From Xanthobacteraceae bacterium (GTDB lineage Bacteria > Pseudomonadota > Alphaproteobacteria > Rhizobiales > Xanthobacteraceae), in NCBI GenBank assembly GCA_022841625.1, contig JALHRD010000021.1:21695-85694 (forward strand): a stretch of 64,000 nt of DNA, given 5' to 3'. Numbering within the stretch: the first letter of the stretch is position 1; the number at the start of each line of letters is the position of its first letter. Shown here one piece after another: positions 38,082-48,113 of this stretch. Below the pieces are notes generated by a model that saw nothing but the letters and a program-made list of their open reading frames with translations, made no database searches and was not told the origin of the DNA. The translations under genes and the position numbers were made by a program.

Positions 38082-38567
38082 TCAATCCGTTGGCAAAGTC
38101 AGTTCAAACTCGCCGTTGATCTCGACGGGAATTCCATGCGGCAGTTCGGCGAGGCCGACTGCCGACCGCGCATGCTGCCCCATCTTCGGCCCAAGTAACT
38201 CGTAGAAGAAATCGGATGCGCCATCGATGACTTGCGGCATGCGGTCGAACCCAGGCGCTACGTTGACCATGCCGAACAGTCGGATTAGCCGCTTGACCCG
38301 GTCAAGATCGCCGAGCTCAGCCTTGAGGCTCGCTAGGATCGAAAGCGCCACGGCGCGAGAGGTCGCGTAACCTTCATCGATGGTAACGTCCTTGCCAAGT
38401 TTGCCGCTATGCTTCACGCCCGGCAGCGCCGGTAAGTCGCGCCCATGACCCGAAACAAAAACGACGGAGCCGACAACCACGCAACCGGTCCGATTAGGAT
38501 TTGGGAACTTGAAGGGAGCGGGCAGCGTGTATCCCATCTTCTGGACTTTGTCCTCGATCGCGCTCAT
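38082..38567 (-). CDS. RidA family protein
   Basis: From ATG 38567 there are 161 residues; an ATG at 38573 is only one base from the GGAGG site, so the later start is better spaced. The family end with the catalytic arginine appears as ARSAVGLAELPHGIPVEING, and VVFVSGHGRD with a GLAELP helix agree. RidA proteins hydrolyse reactive enamine/imine intermediates or bind small molecules. It is slightly longer than the usual 125-130 residues. It diverges from the triple RidA gene, sharing the 38568-38713 region. Confidence 0.85.
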   Translation of the reverse strand: MSAIEDKVQKMGYTLPAPFKFPNPNRTGCVVVGSVVFVSGHGRDLPALPGVKHSGKLGKDVTIDEGYATSRAVALSILASLKAELGDLDRVKRLIRLFGMVNVAPGFDRMPQVIDGASDFFYELLGPKMGQHARSAVGLAELPHGIPVEINGEFELTLPTD

Positions 38568-38713
38568 CGGCATTCCTCCGCGTTGTCACCGTCACCCGTG
38601 GGCTAAACCTTGCGATCGTCGACCCGGATCGTCACACTAATTTGTCGCACCTCAGCGCCTTCACGGCCACTCCCAGTTTCGCGAAAATTCAAGACAAACG
38701 CCGGAAAACGAGC

Positions 38714-40018
38714 ATGCCGTCACCAACAAAAAAATCTTCCGTCCAAGCGATTCTTCCGGTGGACATACCGGGTACTGCTCATCGCTTGGCGCGCGGTATC
38801 CGGGCTGGCCGCTGGCTCTTCGCCACCGGACAGGCGGGCGCCGATTACCTCCATGGACTCGCGCCCGAAGTCCTGCAATCCGGTCACCCCTTCGACGGGC
38901 CATCGAAGGCGCACCGTGAGGCGCAGCGGTTGTTCCGCAACGTCGACGAAGTCCTCGCCGCCGGCTCGTCCAGCGCGGCAAACGTCGTGCGTATCGATCA
39001 ATATTACACGTCGGCCGACGCGGTGCCCGCCTATCACGAGACACGACGCGAGTACTTTAAGGGCAAGATTCCGCCGTCGACCTCCAATCTGCACCGGCGC
39101 CTTACGCGCGCGGGTCAGTCAATGGAGGTGCAGGTTATGGCAGCCGTCCCAGGGCCGGATTTCGAGGTTCGCCACGAAGCGGGCGCTGTTGCCTACAAGA
39201 TCCACGCCAGTTCCGGTTACAGCCCCGCGCTGACCGCGGGCGACTTCCGATTCGTTCCGGGGCAGACCGCCGAGGCGTTGGACGAGCACGAGCCTGGCGT
39301 CGATCCCGAGGCGCGTCGCGGCCGTGGCCTGTGGAAGGGCACGCCGATCAAACTCGAAACTGACTTCATTATTCGGCGCAAGATGACGCCGACGCTGAGG
39401 GCCGTCGGCGCGGACCTCGACACCGTCTTGAAGGCGCAGGTCTATCTGCGCGACCAGGAAGACATTCCATACTTCCGCGAGGTCTGGGCCAAATACTTCC
39501 CCGTCGAGCCCGCCACGACAATCATCGCCACCGAGACACCCGGCTTCATTATCCCGGAATCGCGCATAGAGATTAATGTCATTGCACTTGCGAAGGATGG
39601 GAAAACGGAGAAGCAAATAATCTCCACAGTCCCGCCGCTATTCACCGGCGCGACGACTGCGGTACGCGCCGGCGACCTCCTGTTCATCTCCGGGCTTATG
39701 GCTGTACGTAACGGCGCGCTTGTTCCGCAGGCGAAGGCCGATCTAGCGCAGCCATTCTATGCAATCCCTGTTAAGTCAGAGTTGCGCGAAATTCTCGCGC
39801 AAGCGCAAGCGATCTGCGAGGCCGTGGGAACCGGCCTTCAGAACACGGTTCGAATTCAGCAATTCCATTCCCACCTCACAGATTTGCCAGCTACGCTTGA
39901 AGTGTGGACCGAGGCGCTTGACGGAATGCCGCTTCCACTCTCTCCGATCGAAGTGCCTTGGCTTTCAGTTCCAGACGCTCGTTTGCACGTCGATCTGTGG
40001 GTTTACATTCCGGAGTAG
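38714..40018 (+). CDS. Triple RidA-fold fusion protein
   Basis: From ATG 38714 this is 434 residues containing three RidA-like repeats, at about 15-150, 155-290 and 295-434. Each has an entry strand (RAGRWLFATGQAG, TAGDFRFVPGQTA, RAGDLLFISGLMA), a helix with the VRIDQYY/LKAQVYL/VRIQQFH core and an end strand (SMEVQVMA, RIEINVIA, RLHVDLWV). RidA normally assembles as a homotrimer, so this is a natural single-chain equivalent. By-eye alignment suggests none of the three keeps the catalytic arginine equivalent to RidA Arg105, as in Rid4-7 types. Upstream TTG 38642 is a poorer start. Confidence 0.78.
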   Translation: MPSPTKKSSVQAILPVDIPGTAHRLARGIRAGRWLFATGQAGADYLHGLAPEVLQSGHPFDGPSKAHREAQRLFRNVDEVLAAGSSSAANVVRIDQYYTSADAVPAYHETRREYFKGKIPPSTSNLHRRLTRAGQSMEVQVMAAVPGPDFEVRHEAGAVAYKIHASSGYSPALTAGDFRFVPGQTAEALDEHEPGVDPEARRGRGLWKGTPIKLETDFIIRRKMTPTLRAVGADLDTVLKAQVYLRDQEDIPYFREVWAKYFPVEPATTIIATETPGFIIPESRIEINVIALAKDGKTEKQIISTVPPLFTGATTAVRAGDLLFISGLMAVRNGALVPQAKADLAQPFYAIPVKSELREILAQAQAICEAVGTGLQNTVRIQQFHSHLTDLPATLEVWTEALDGMPLPLSPIEVPWLSVPDARLHVDLWVYIPE

Positions 40019-40098
40019 TGTGGTCCAATGTTGTTTTTCTTGGTCTGGGTTTGTTTTTTTGAGACAAGTGCGCGCGGGCGCGAGCGAAGGAGAGGATG

Positions 40099-41070
40099 AT
40101 GAATCTGAAGCAACTGGCTGCATCGGTGGCTGCGTGCGCGGCGCTGTTGGCTTCGGCAACCCCGGGATATAGCCAGCAGTGGCCGACCCGCTCGGTAAAA
40201 GTAGTTGTCCCTTACGGCGCCGGCGGCGTCACCGACACAATGGCGCGCATTACCGCAGACCGGCTGAGCAGGACGCTGGGCCAGAGCTTTGTCATCGAAA
40301 ACCGGGTCGGTGCCGGCGGCGCGATCGGAATCGACTATGCAATGAGCCTTCCACGCGACGGCTACACCATCCTGTTCGTCGGCAGCACCCTTTTCACCGT
40401 GCTTCCGCTGGCGCAGAAGGTGAACTACGAGCCACTGAAGGATCTGCTTCCGGTCAGCATCACGGGCACCAACGGCATGGTCATGGTCGTGCCGAAGGAC
40501 TCCCCGTTCAAGACCCTGAAGGAGTTCGTGGACTACGCCCGCGCGAACCCCGGCAAGATCACCTATGCAACTGGCGGCCCCGCCACTAACAATCATCTGG
40601 CGACCGCCTATTTTGCCGGCCGCGAAAAGCTCGACATGGTCCACGTGCCTTTCAAGGGCGGCCAGCCGGCGTTGACCGCGGTGATGTCGAAGTCGGTCGA
40701 CATGCTGTTCAGCAATTCATCTGATCTGATCGAGCCGGCCAAGGCCGGCACGGTACGTGCGATCGCCGTCTCGACACCGAAACGCATGCCGCAACTGCCG
40801 GACGTGCCCACAGTTGCGGAAACCTATCCCGGCTACGAATACATCGCGTGGAACGGCTACGCAGTGATAGGCGGAGTGCCGCAGGAGGTCATCAAGCGCC
40901 TCGCCGAAGTGCTCATACCGATTACTCGCGATCCGCAAGTGGTGGCGACATTCGACAAGCTCGGAATCGAAGCGCTCGGAACCACGCCGGAAGAGGCGCT
41001 AGCCACCATCCGCAAGGACATTCCCATCTATTCGCAGATCGTTCACATTGCGGGCGTACGTCTTAAGTAA
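40099..41070 (+). CDS. Bug/TctC-family periplasmic solute-binding protein
   Basis: An AAGGAGAGG site at 40087-40095 is better spaced for ATG 40099 than for ATG 40096. The 323-residue product has a signal peptide (MNLKQLAASVAACAALLASA), VKVVVPYGAGGVTDTMAR, and ENRVGAGGAIGIDYAM. It lacks neighbouring TctAB. It is the fourth Bug receptor of the window and is unlinked to a decarboxylase or hydroxylase. Confidence 0.88.
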   Translation: MNLKQLAASVAACAALLASATPGYSQQWPTRSVKVVVPYGAGGVTDTMARITADRLSRTLGQSFVIENRVGAGGAIGIDYAMSLPRDGYTILFVGSTLFTVLPLAQKVNYEPLKDLLPVSITGTNGMVMVVPKDSPFKTLKEFVDYARANPGKITYATGGPATNNHLATAYFAGREKLDMVHVPFKGGQPALTAVMSKSVDMLFSNSSDLIEPAKAGTVRAIAVSTPKRMPQLPDVPTVAETYPGYEYIAWNGYAVIGGVPQEVIKRLAEVLIPITRDPQVVATFDKLGIEALGTTPEEALATIRKDIPIYSQIVHIAGVRLK

Positions 41071-41231
41071 CGCCGGTCTTTTTGATCGGCATTACGTTTC
41101 ATCCGCGCCGCACAACGAGCCTCGGCGAAATGACCGATGTGGGTCATTCACGACCGAGTCGAATCGTCAGCAAGTCCGGCCATGTCCGCTGTTTCACCGG
41201 AAGCGGCGAATTTGGCTAAGCGGGCCCTAGC

Positions 41232-42278
41232 TCAGCGGAAGAATTCATCGAATACCAGCTTCCACTTCACCATCTTTTCCTCGGTCTCTTCCGGCGAGAA
41301 GAAGTGCGCGCGGAATTTGCCTTCCGATGGCTTCAATGTCGGCACGGTCGCCGCCACGTCCGGATGCGCCGGGATATAGTCCGCCTGCGCAAAAACCTCC
41401 TGCCCTTCGCGCGAGATAATGAAATCCATCAAGAGCTTTGCCGCATTGGGATGCGGCGCGCGGCGCAGCACCGAGATGGTCGACAGCGTGACGGTTGCCG
41501 GCTCCATCGGAATCCAATCGACCGGCGCGCCTTTCTTGGCGCTGATCACCGCATGATGATTGAATATCTGCAGCGCCAGCGAATACTCGCCGGCAATCAC
41601 CTGGTCGAGCACCTCGCGCGCCGAGCCGCGCAGATTGGCGATCTTCTGTTTCGCGAGTTCACGCAGGAAGGCTGTGCCCTTCGCTTCGCCCATCTCGGTC
41701 AGCACCGTCCCAATAAAGCCGCCCGCGCCTGAACTGGTCGGAAATCCGTTCCATGCCATCTTGCCGCGTAAGGATGGATTGAGCAGATCTTGATAGGTCC
41801 GCGGTTCCTTGCCGCGCGCGATCGCGCCGGTGTTGAAGCCCGGGACGATCACAAACAAATTATTGGCGACCCAGTAACCTTGCGGGTCCTTCACCAGCGC
41901 GGGGTACTTCTTGGCCTCGTCGGGAGACCATTGCAGCACATGGCCTTCGGCCTTCAGCGGCACCACCGTCGTGGTCCCGTCAAAAAGATCGGCCTGCAAG
42001 CGCCCCGCCTTGGCCTCGTTGAGGATCTTGACCGCGGTTTCGGTGGCATTGGCGCGGGTCGCACGCACCTTGATCCCGGGATATTTCTTTTCGAAGGCGG
42101 TGGTTATCGGACGCACCAATTGGCTGACAATCTGGGTCGTGTACCAGACCACCTCGCCTTCTTTCTTCGCCGCCGCGATCAGCGCCGGATCGGCGGCGCC
42201 AACCGCGCCCGGTACTGCCAATATTGCGATTCCAAGGGCCGCGGCCCGTAACGCTGCGCTTTTGTTCCACCCGACCAT
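41232..42278 (-). CDS. Fe(III)-type ABC substrate-binding protein
   Basis: From ATG 42278 (MVGWNKSAALRAAALGIAIL), seven bases from GGAGG, this gives 348 residues with a signal peptide ending near GAVGAADP. DPALIAAAKKEGEVVWYTTQ and FEKKYPGIKVRATRANATE match FbpA/AfuA-like proteins. It is the plausible partner of the importer at 34773-37674, but its gene is 3.5 kb away on the same strand and the pairing is by family only. ATG 42284 and earlier frame openings are less likely. Confidence 0.86.
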   Translation of the reverse strand: MVGWNKSAALRAAALGIAILAVPGAVGAADPALIAAAKKEGEVVWYTTQIVSQLVRPITTAFEKKYPGIKVRATRANATETAVKILNEAKAGRLQADLFDGTTTVVPLKAEGHVLQWSPDEAKKYPALVKDPQGYWVANNLFVIVPGFNTGAIARGKEPRTYQDLLNPSLRGKMAWNGFPTSSGAGGFIGTVLTEMGEAKGTAFLRELAKQKIANLRGSAREVLDQVIAGEYSLALQIFNHHAVISAKKGAPVDWIPMEPATVTLSTISVLRRAPHPNAAKLLMDFIISREGQEVFAQADYIPAHPDVAATVPTLKPSEGKFRAHFFSPEETEEKMVKWKLVFDEFFR

Positions 42279-42569
42279 CGCCATCCCTCCCGCTGTTACC
42301 GCCATCCTCGCACGAGCCTTGCTCGGCTTGAATAGGTCATCTTGTACCGACGGCGCGTGCATTGCGCCGGCATCGGTATCGCCGCGGGCGTCGCAAAATG
42401 GACCAAATGGACTAAGTGATTGGTAAGGCACCGTTTCTACAGGCCAAGCGGCTATTCCGTCGCAGCCACAAAATGCTGCTTCAGGTTGCGACCAACTCCG
42501 GCTAGGCTGTCGGACAGCGCGTAAGGCAGCAATTGCTACGCCCAGCTTTCTTTTCATGGGAGGACCGGA

Positions 42570-43019
42570 ATGATCTCACTGACCATCAATGGCCAATCGC
42601 ACAATGTCGACGTCGAGCCCGATACGCCGCTGCTCTGGGCGATCCGGGAGAATGTCGGCCTGACCGGCACCAAATATGGCTGCGGCGTCGCGCAATGCGG
42701 CTCCTGCACCGTCCATGTCGACGGCGTCGCCATGCGCTCCTGCGCGGTGCCGGCGAGCGCCGCCATCGGCAAGCGCATCACGACAATCGAAGGGCTCGCC
42801 GAAAACGGCGTCTTGCATAAGGTGCAAAAAGCCTGGGTCGATCACGAGGTCCCGCAATGCGGTTACTGCCAGAGCGGCATGATCATGGCGGTCGCGGCGC
42901 TGCTTAAGGACAAGCCGAAGCCGACCGACGCCGACATCAACAGCGCCATCACCAATATCTGCCGCTGCGGCACCTTCCAACAGGTGCGCGAGGCCATTCA
43001 CGCCGCCGCCAGCGCGTGA
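42570..43019 (+). CDS. Xanthine dehydrogenase-family [2Fe-2S] subunit (IorA-like), copy 1
   Basis: A 149-residue small subunit with both iron-sulfur clusters: [15 protein letters not shown] with the cysteine of MRSCAVP for the first, and QCGYCQSGM plus NICRCGTF for the second. It transfers electrons from the molybdenum subunit, which starts 17 bases after the stop. A GGGAGG site precedes ATG 42570. Isoquinoline oxidoreductase-type enzymes hydroxylate N-heterocycles or aldehydes using water. Confidence 0.92.
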   Translation: MISLTINGQSHNVDVEPDTPLLWAIRENVGLTGTKYGCGVAQCGSCTVHVDGVAMRSCAVPASAAIGKRITTIEGLAENGVLHKVQKAWVDHEVPQCGYCQSGMIMAVAALLKDKPKPTDADINSAITNICRCGTFQQVREAIHAAASA

Positions 43020-43036
43020 CGAGGGGAGAAACAACC

Positions 43037-45211
43037 ATGAATTTCGTTCCAAAGATTGATCGCCGCGCCTTTGTCGTCGGCACCGCTGCCGCCGGCGCAG
43101 GCTTCTCACTCGGCATGAGCCTCCCGATCGGCCGCGCTTACGCGCAAGGAACGCCGGAACTCAATGCCTGGGTGGTGGTGCGTCCCGACGACACCGTGGT
43201 CGTGCGCATTGCGCGCTCCGAAATGGGCCAGGGTGCGCTCACCGGCCTGTGCCAGCTTGTCGCCGAGGAACTCCAATGCGACTGGGCCAAGGTCACCTGG
43301 GAATATGTCGACCCTTCGGCGAGCCTCGCCCGCAAGCGGATCTGGGGCAACATGAACTCGACCGGCAGCAACGCCATTCGCCAATCGCACGAATATGTGC
43401 GCCAGGGCGGCGCCGCCGCACGGCAGATGCTGGTACAGGCGGCCGCGAATGAATGGAAGGTCGCGGCTTCGGAATGCACCGCCGCCAACAGCGTGATTAC
43501 CCACGCCGCATCGGGTCGCAAGACGACCTATGGCCAGGTCGCGCTCGCGGCCACCAAGATCGAGCCGCCGGATCCCAAGAGCGTCGTGCTCAAGGATCCC
43601 AAGAACTGGCAGCTGATCGGCAAGCCAATCAAGCGGCTCGACACCGCGGACAAAGTTACCGGGCGCCAGAAATATTCGACCGACACGCAGATGTCGGGCC
43701 TGTTGAACGCCGCGATCAAGGCCTGTCCGGTCCGGGGCGGCAAGGTCGTAAGCTTCGATGCCGCCAAAGTCAGCGGCATGAAGGGCGTCAAGAATGTCGT
43801 CAAGGTCGGCGATACCGCGGTCGCCGTTGTCGCCGACACGTGGTGGCATGCCAAGAAGGCGCTCGACGCCCTGCCGGTGGTTTGGGACGAAGGCCCCGGC
43901 GCGAAGGCATCCAGCGCCTCGATCGCGGCCTTCCTCAAGGAAGGTCTTGAAGCGGAGACACCATTCGTCGGGAACCAGGCCGGCGATATCAACGCCGCGC
44001 TTGCGGGCGCAGCCAAGAAGGTCGAGGCGGTTTACGCCTATCCGTACCAGAACCACGCCTGCATGGAGCCGCTCAACGCCACCGCGCGTTATACGGCGGA
44101 GAAGTGCGAGGTCTGGACCAGCACGCAGAACGCCGAGGCGGTGCTGGCCGCGACGGTCGAAGCGTCCGGCCTGCCGTTCAACGCCTGTGCCGTTTCGGTG
44201 GTGACCGCGGGCGGCGGTTTCGGCCGCCGCGCCCGCACCGACTATGTCACCCAGGCGGTGCTGATCGCCAAGCAGATGCCCGGCACGCCGGTCAAGCTGC
44301 TGTGGTCGCGCGAAGAGGACATGACCCAAGGCACCTACCATCCGATTACGCAATGCAAGCTGACCGCGTCATTGGATGCCAACAACAACATGACCGGCCT
44401 GCGGATACGGATCTCGGGCCAGTCGATCCTTGCCGGCATTGCGCCGGAACGTCTGGTCAAAGGGCGCGATCCCGCAACCTTCCAAGGGCTCAACCCCGGC
44501 GGCGAGGAAGGCCGGCTCGGCTATGAAATCCCGAACATCCTGATCGACCACGCCATGCGCAATCCGCACATCATGCCGGGCTTCTGGCGTGGCGTGAACA
44601 ACAACCAGAACGCCATCTATCTTGAATGCTTCATCGACGAAGTGGCGCACGCGGCCGGACAGGATCCGCTGGCGTTCCGCCGCAAGATGATGGCGAAACA
44701 TCCCAAGCATCTCGCGGTGCTCAACGCCGCCGCCGAACGCGCCGGCTATGACAAGCCGCTGCCGAAGGGTGTGTTCCGCGGCATCGCGCAGCATATGGGC
44801 TATGGCAGCTATGTTGCGGCAGTCGCGGAAGTCTCGGTTGCCAGCGATGGCCTCATTACCCTCCATCGCATCGTCGGCGCAACCGATTGCGGCTATGTCG
44901 TCAACCCGGCCCAGGTCGAGCGACAGATCTCCGGTTCGTTCGTCTACGGATTGTCGGCGATCTTCTACGGCAGCTGTACGGTGAAGGACGGGCGTATCGA
45001 GCAAACCAACTTCCACGACTACAATTCGATGCGGCTCGCGGCGATGCCAAAGGTCGAGACGGTGCTGGTGCCCTCCGGCGGGTTCTGGGGCGGCGTCGGC
45101 GAGCCGACCATCTTCGTGGCGGCGCCGGCGGTGCTCAACGCCATCTTTGCGGCAACCGGCAAGCGCATCCGCTCGTTCCCGCTGAAGGACCAGGGCTTCC
45201 GAACCGCCTGA
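43037..45211 (+). CDS. Molybdopterin-binding large subunit (IorB-like), copy 1
   Basis: From ATG 43037 (MNFVPKIDRRAFVVGTAAAG) this encodes 724 residues with a DRRAFV twin-arginine signal, so the enzyme is probably exported folded to the periplasm. Molybdopterin-binding landmarks GGGFGRRARTDYVTQA and GGVGEP with its catalytic glutamate are intact. It pairs with the [2Fe-2S] subunit upstream. Substrate unknown; likely aromatic N-heterocycle or aldehyde. Confidence 0.9.
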   Translation: MNFVPKIDRRAFVVGTAAAGAGFSLGMSLPIGRAYAQGTPELNAWVVVRPDDTVVVRIARSEMGQGALTGLCQLVAEELQCDWAKVTWEYVDPSASLARKRIWGNMNSTGSNAIRQSHEYVRQGGAAARQMLVQAAANEWKVAASECTAANSVITHAASGRKTTYGQVALAATKIEPPDPKSVVLKDPKNWQLIGKPIKRLDTADKVTGRQKYSTDTQMSGLLNAAIKACPVRGGKVVSFDAAKVSGMKGVKNVVKVGDTAVAVVADTWWHAKKALDALPVVWDEGPGAKASSASIAAFLKEGLEAETPFVGNQAGDINAALAGAAKKVEAVYAYPYQNHACMEPLNATARYTAEKCEVWTSTQNAEAVLAATVEASGLPFNACAVSVVTAGGGFGRRARTDYVTQAVLIAKQMPGTPVKLLWSREEDMTQGTYHPITQCKLTASLDANNNMTGLRIRISGQSILAGIAPERLVKGRDPATFQGLNPGGEEGRLGYEIPNILIDHAMRNPHIMPGFWRGVNNNQNAIYLECFIDEVAHAAGQDPLAFRRKMMAKHPKHLAVLNAAAERAGYDKPLPKGVFRGIAQHMGYGSYVAAVAEVSVASDGLITLHRIVGATDCGYVVNPAQVERQISGSFVYGLSAIFYGSCTVKDGRIEQTNFHDYNSMRLAAMPKVETVLVPSGGFWGGVGEPTIFVAAPAVLNAIFAATGKRIRSFPLKDQGFRTA

Positions 45212-45231
45212 TTTTATCCCTGCAAGAATTG

Positions 45232-45258
45232 AAGCGGCGGTCCCTGGGGCCGCCGCTT
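45232..45258 (+). terminator. Possible attenuating hairpin or terminator
   Basis: AAGCGGCGG, a 9-base loop, and CCGCCGCTT form a 9-bp stem 20 bases after the stop of the first Mo subunit. The following CTGCGTTTGG lacks a strong T-run, so termination is likely partial. It lies between the two Mo hydroxylase gene pairs. Confidence 0.5.
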
Positions 45259-45437
45259 CTGCGTTTGGAGGTTAGGCTCAGAACGCTCCGAATCGGCACG
45301 TGGGAACAACAATTCACAGCCGTTGAGCGAGGATCGAAGTTGACCGCCATCTGCCTGTTTTGTTGACTTGAAATCGCCGTCAGGCCATTCGATTCTCCCG
45401 TCGGATTGTTTCGGCGCTCGTTCAAGAAGGGCGAAGA

Positions 45438-45887
45438 ATGGCGCTCCTGACCGTCAACGGCCGCCAATACGATGTGGACGTCGACCCCGACACGCCATTG
45501 CTGTGGGTGTTGCGCGACACGCTCGGCTTGGCCGGCACCAAATTCGGCTGCGGTATTGCGCAATGCGGCGCCTGCACGGTGCATATCGATGGCGCCGCCA
45601 TGCGCTCCTGCGCGCTGCCGCTGCGCGCCATCGCGGGCAAGAGCATTGTCACAATCGAGGGACTCGCGTCCGGCGGCCTGCTTCACCGGGTCCAACAGGC
45701 GTGGATCGATCACGATGTTCCACAATGCGGATACTGCCAGAGCGGCATGATCATGGCGGTGGCAGCGCTGCTCAAAGACCAGCCGCGTCCCACCGACGCC
45801 GAGATCGATGCAGCGATCACCAATATCTGCCGCTGCGGCACCTATCAGCGTATCCGCGCCGCGATCCATGCGGCGGCCAACACGTAG
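45438..45887 (+). CDS. Xanthine dehydrogenase-family [2Fe-2S] subunit (IorA-like), copy 2
   Basis: A 149-residue paralog of the protein at 42570, with [22 protein letters not shown] and [10 protein letters not shown]. Same length and cysteine pattern. The large subunit starts 12 bases after the stop, so the gene pair is an evident duplication of 42570-45211. Confidence 0.92.
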   Translation: MALLTVNGRQYDVDVDPDTPLLWVLRDTLGLAGTKFGCGIAQCGACTVHIDGAAMRSCALPLRAIAGKSIVTIEGLASGGLLHRVQQAWIDHDVPQCGYCQSGMIMAVAALLKDQPRPTDAEIDAAITNICRCGTYQRIRAAIHAAANT

Positions 45888-45898
45888 CGGGGGCGGAC

Positions 45899-48052
45899 AT
45901 GAACGCTGCTTCCGGGATCGATCGACGCGCATTCTTGGTCAAGGTCGCCGCCGCCAGCGGCGCCCTGACGCTAGGGTTCGACGTCACCCAAGCCGCCGCC
46001 GGACGCGCGCCCGAAATCACCGCCTGGATCGTCATTCAACCGGACGACACCGTAATCATTCGCGTGGCGCGATCGGAAATGGGGCAAGGCACGCTAACCG
46101 CCCTGCCAATGCTGGTCGCCGAAGAGCTCGAATGCGATTGGAGCAAAGTGACGGTGGAATTCCCGCGACCGGATGAAAATCTCCGGCGCAATCGCATCTG
46201 GGGCGACTTCTCAACCGGCGGCAGCCGCAGCATCCGCAACTCCCAGGAGCCCTTGCGCAAAGCGGGGGCCACGGCGCGCGACATGCTGATCGCCGCCGCC
46301 GCCGCGCGCTGGGGCGTGGCTGCCAATGAATGCCGCGCACGCAACAGCGTGATCACCCACGGCCCGAGCGGCCGCACGCTGACATTTGGTAAGGTCGCCA
46401 CGGCGGCGGCAAAGATCGCTCCGCCAACGGAGGTCACACTCAAAGACCCAGCGCAGTGGCGTCTGCTCGGCACGCCGGTGCGACGCCTCGATGTCACCGA
46501 CAAGGTCATGGGCAAGCCGATCTACGGCATCGACGTCAACCTCCCCGGCATGCTGCACGCGGCGCTCATGCAGTGCCCGGTGTTCAAGGGCACGCTGAAA
46601 TCGGTTGATGAATCCGGCATTGCTGCGATGCGCGGCGTCCAAAAGGTCGTAAAGCTCAAGGATGCCGTCGCGGTCGTGGCGGAAACCTGGTGGCTCGCCA
46701 AGAAAGCGCTCGATGCGCTCCGGATCGAATGGGACGATGGCGGCAACGGAACTACGTCCGGCGACAGCATCCGCGATTTCCTGCTGGGCGGACTGGCTGC
46801 CGGCGAAGCTGGCATTGGACGCACGGACGGCAACCTTGCCGAAGGCTTTGCCAACGCTGCCCAACGCATCGAGGCTGACTATTCTGTGCCGTTCCTCGCC
46901 CATGCAACGATGGAGCCGCAGAATTGCACCGTGCATGTCACCGGCAATACCGCCGAAATCTGGGTGCCGACCCAGAACGGCGAAGCCGCCATGGCGTCCG
47001 CGGCGCATACGCTTGGCATCTCGTCGCAAAACGTGCGGGTGCACAAGACCATGCTTGGCGGCGGCTTTGGACGGCGTGGCGCCACGCAGGATTTTGTGCC
47101 GCTCGCGGTTCTCATCGCCAAGGAAGTCGACCGACCGGTGAAAGTCGTTTGGTCGCGCGAAGAGGACATTCGGCACGACTATTATCGCCCGGTCGCAATG
47201 GCGCGTATGTCGGCGGCGCTCGATGCCGCTGGCATGCCGCGCGCTTGGCATGTCCGCATGACCGGCAATTCAATCTGGAGCACGTTGATGCCGACGGCCT
47301 TGCGCGGCGGTGTCGACCGCCAGTTCCAGGAGGGATTCCTGGCCGACATGCCCTACGACATCCCGCATTATCTCGCCGACTACGCCATCCGAAACACGCA
47401 TGTTCCGGTCGGCTTCTGGCGCTGCGTCAATCACACCCAAAATTGCTTCTTCCGGGAGAGCTTCATTGACGAGATGGCGCACGCCGCCGGCGTCGATCCA
47501 TTGGAATACCGCCGACGCCTGATCGGCCGGCATCGTCATGCCAAAAAATTTCTGGCTGTGCTCAATGCCGCCGCCGACCGCGCCGGCTGGAACACGCCGG
47601 CCGCGCCACAGACCTATCGGGGCCTTGCCGTGAACGAGGCCTACGGCACTTTCGTTGCAGCCGTGGCCGAAGCGTCGGTCGGCGCCGACGGCACAGTGCG
47701 CACGCCGCGGATCGTCGTCGCGCTCGATCCCGGCACCATCGTCAATCCGCTGACCGCCGAAATGCAGTCCGAAAGCGCCGTCGTCTTCGGCCTGACCGCC
47801 GCGCTCTACGGCGAGATCACCATCAAGGATGGACGGGTCGAGCAGTCGAATTTCGACAATTACCGGATGCTGCGGCTGGCGGAAATGCCCAAGGTCGAAA
47901 CCGTGTTGGCGCCGAGCGGCGGATTTTGGGCCGGCTGCGGCGAGCCACCGGTTGCAGTTGTTGCGCCGGCGCTGTGTAATGCGATCTTTGCAGCGACCGG
48001 CAAGCGTATCCGATCGCTGCCCTTGAAGAATCACGATTTGAGAAAGGTCTAG
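45899..48052 (+). CDS. Molybdopterin-binding large subunit (IorB-like), copy 2
   Basis: From ATG 45899 (MNAASGIDRRAFLVKVAAAS) this is 717 residues with a DRRAFL twin-arginine signal. GGGFGRRGATQDF and GCGEP mark the molybdenum centre. It is the paralog of the 43037 protein but clearly divergent along its length (e.g. ASVGADGTVRTPRIV against VSVASDGLITLHRIV). The frame is open to 45368, overlapping the small subunit, so the later start is right. Followed by a cytochrome c gene that could accept its electrons. Confidence 0.9.
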   Translation: MNAASGIDRRAFLVKVAAASGALTLGFDVTQAAAGRAPEITAWIVIQPDDTVIIRVARSEMGQGTLTALPMLVAEELECDWSKVTVEFPRPDENLRRNRIWGDFSTGGSRSIRNSQEPLRKAGATARDMLIAAAAARWGVAANECRARNSVITHGPSGRTLTFGKVATAAAKIAPPTEVTLKDPAQWRLLGTPVRRLDVTDKVMGKPIYGIDVNLPGMLHAALMQCPVFKGTLKSVDESGIAAMRGVQKVVKLKDAVAVVAETWWLAKKALDALRIEWDDGGNGTTSGDSIRDFLLGGLAAGEAGIGRTDGNLAEGFANAAQRIEADYSVPFLAHATMEPQNCTVHVTGNTAEIWVPTQNGEAAMASAAHTLGISSQNVRVHKTMLGGGFGRRGATQDFVPLAVLIAKEVDRPVKVVWSREEDIRHDYYRPVAMARMSAALDAAGMPRAWHVRMTGNSIWSTLMPTALRGGVDRQFQEGFLADMPYDIPHYLADYAIRNTHVPVGFWRCVNHTQNCFFRESFIDEMAHAAGVDPLEYRRRLIGRHRHAKKFLAVLNAAADRAGWNTPAAPQTYRGLAVNEAYGTFVAAVAEASVGADGTVRTPRIVVALDPGTIVNPLTAEMQSESAVVFGLTAALYGEITIKDGRVEQSNFDNYRMLRLAEMPKVETVLAPSGGFWAGCGEPPVAVVAPALCNAIFAATGKRIRSLPLKNHDLRKV

Positions 48053-48113
48053 GCCGCGTCAGACGGCCGTGGAAACGTCGCCTTGGTCACCGAGGCGTTC
48101 GGGAGGAGCCGAC

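Noticed and set aside
41071..41231. Possible hairpin or small gene after the Bug receptor
   Set aside because: The partial inverted repeat around CCGCTG...AGCGG is weak and no open frame with a start signal is seen.
43016..43036. Upstream starts for the first Mo subunit
   Set aside because: The added residues are not conserved, and the Tat signal begins at 43037.
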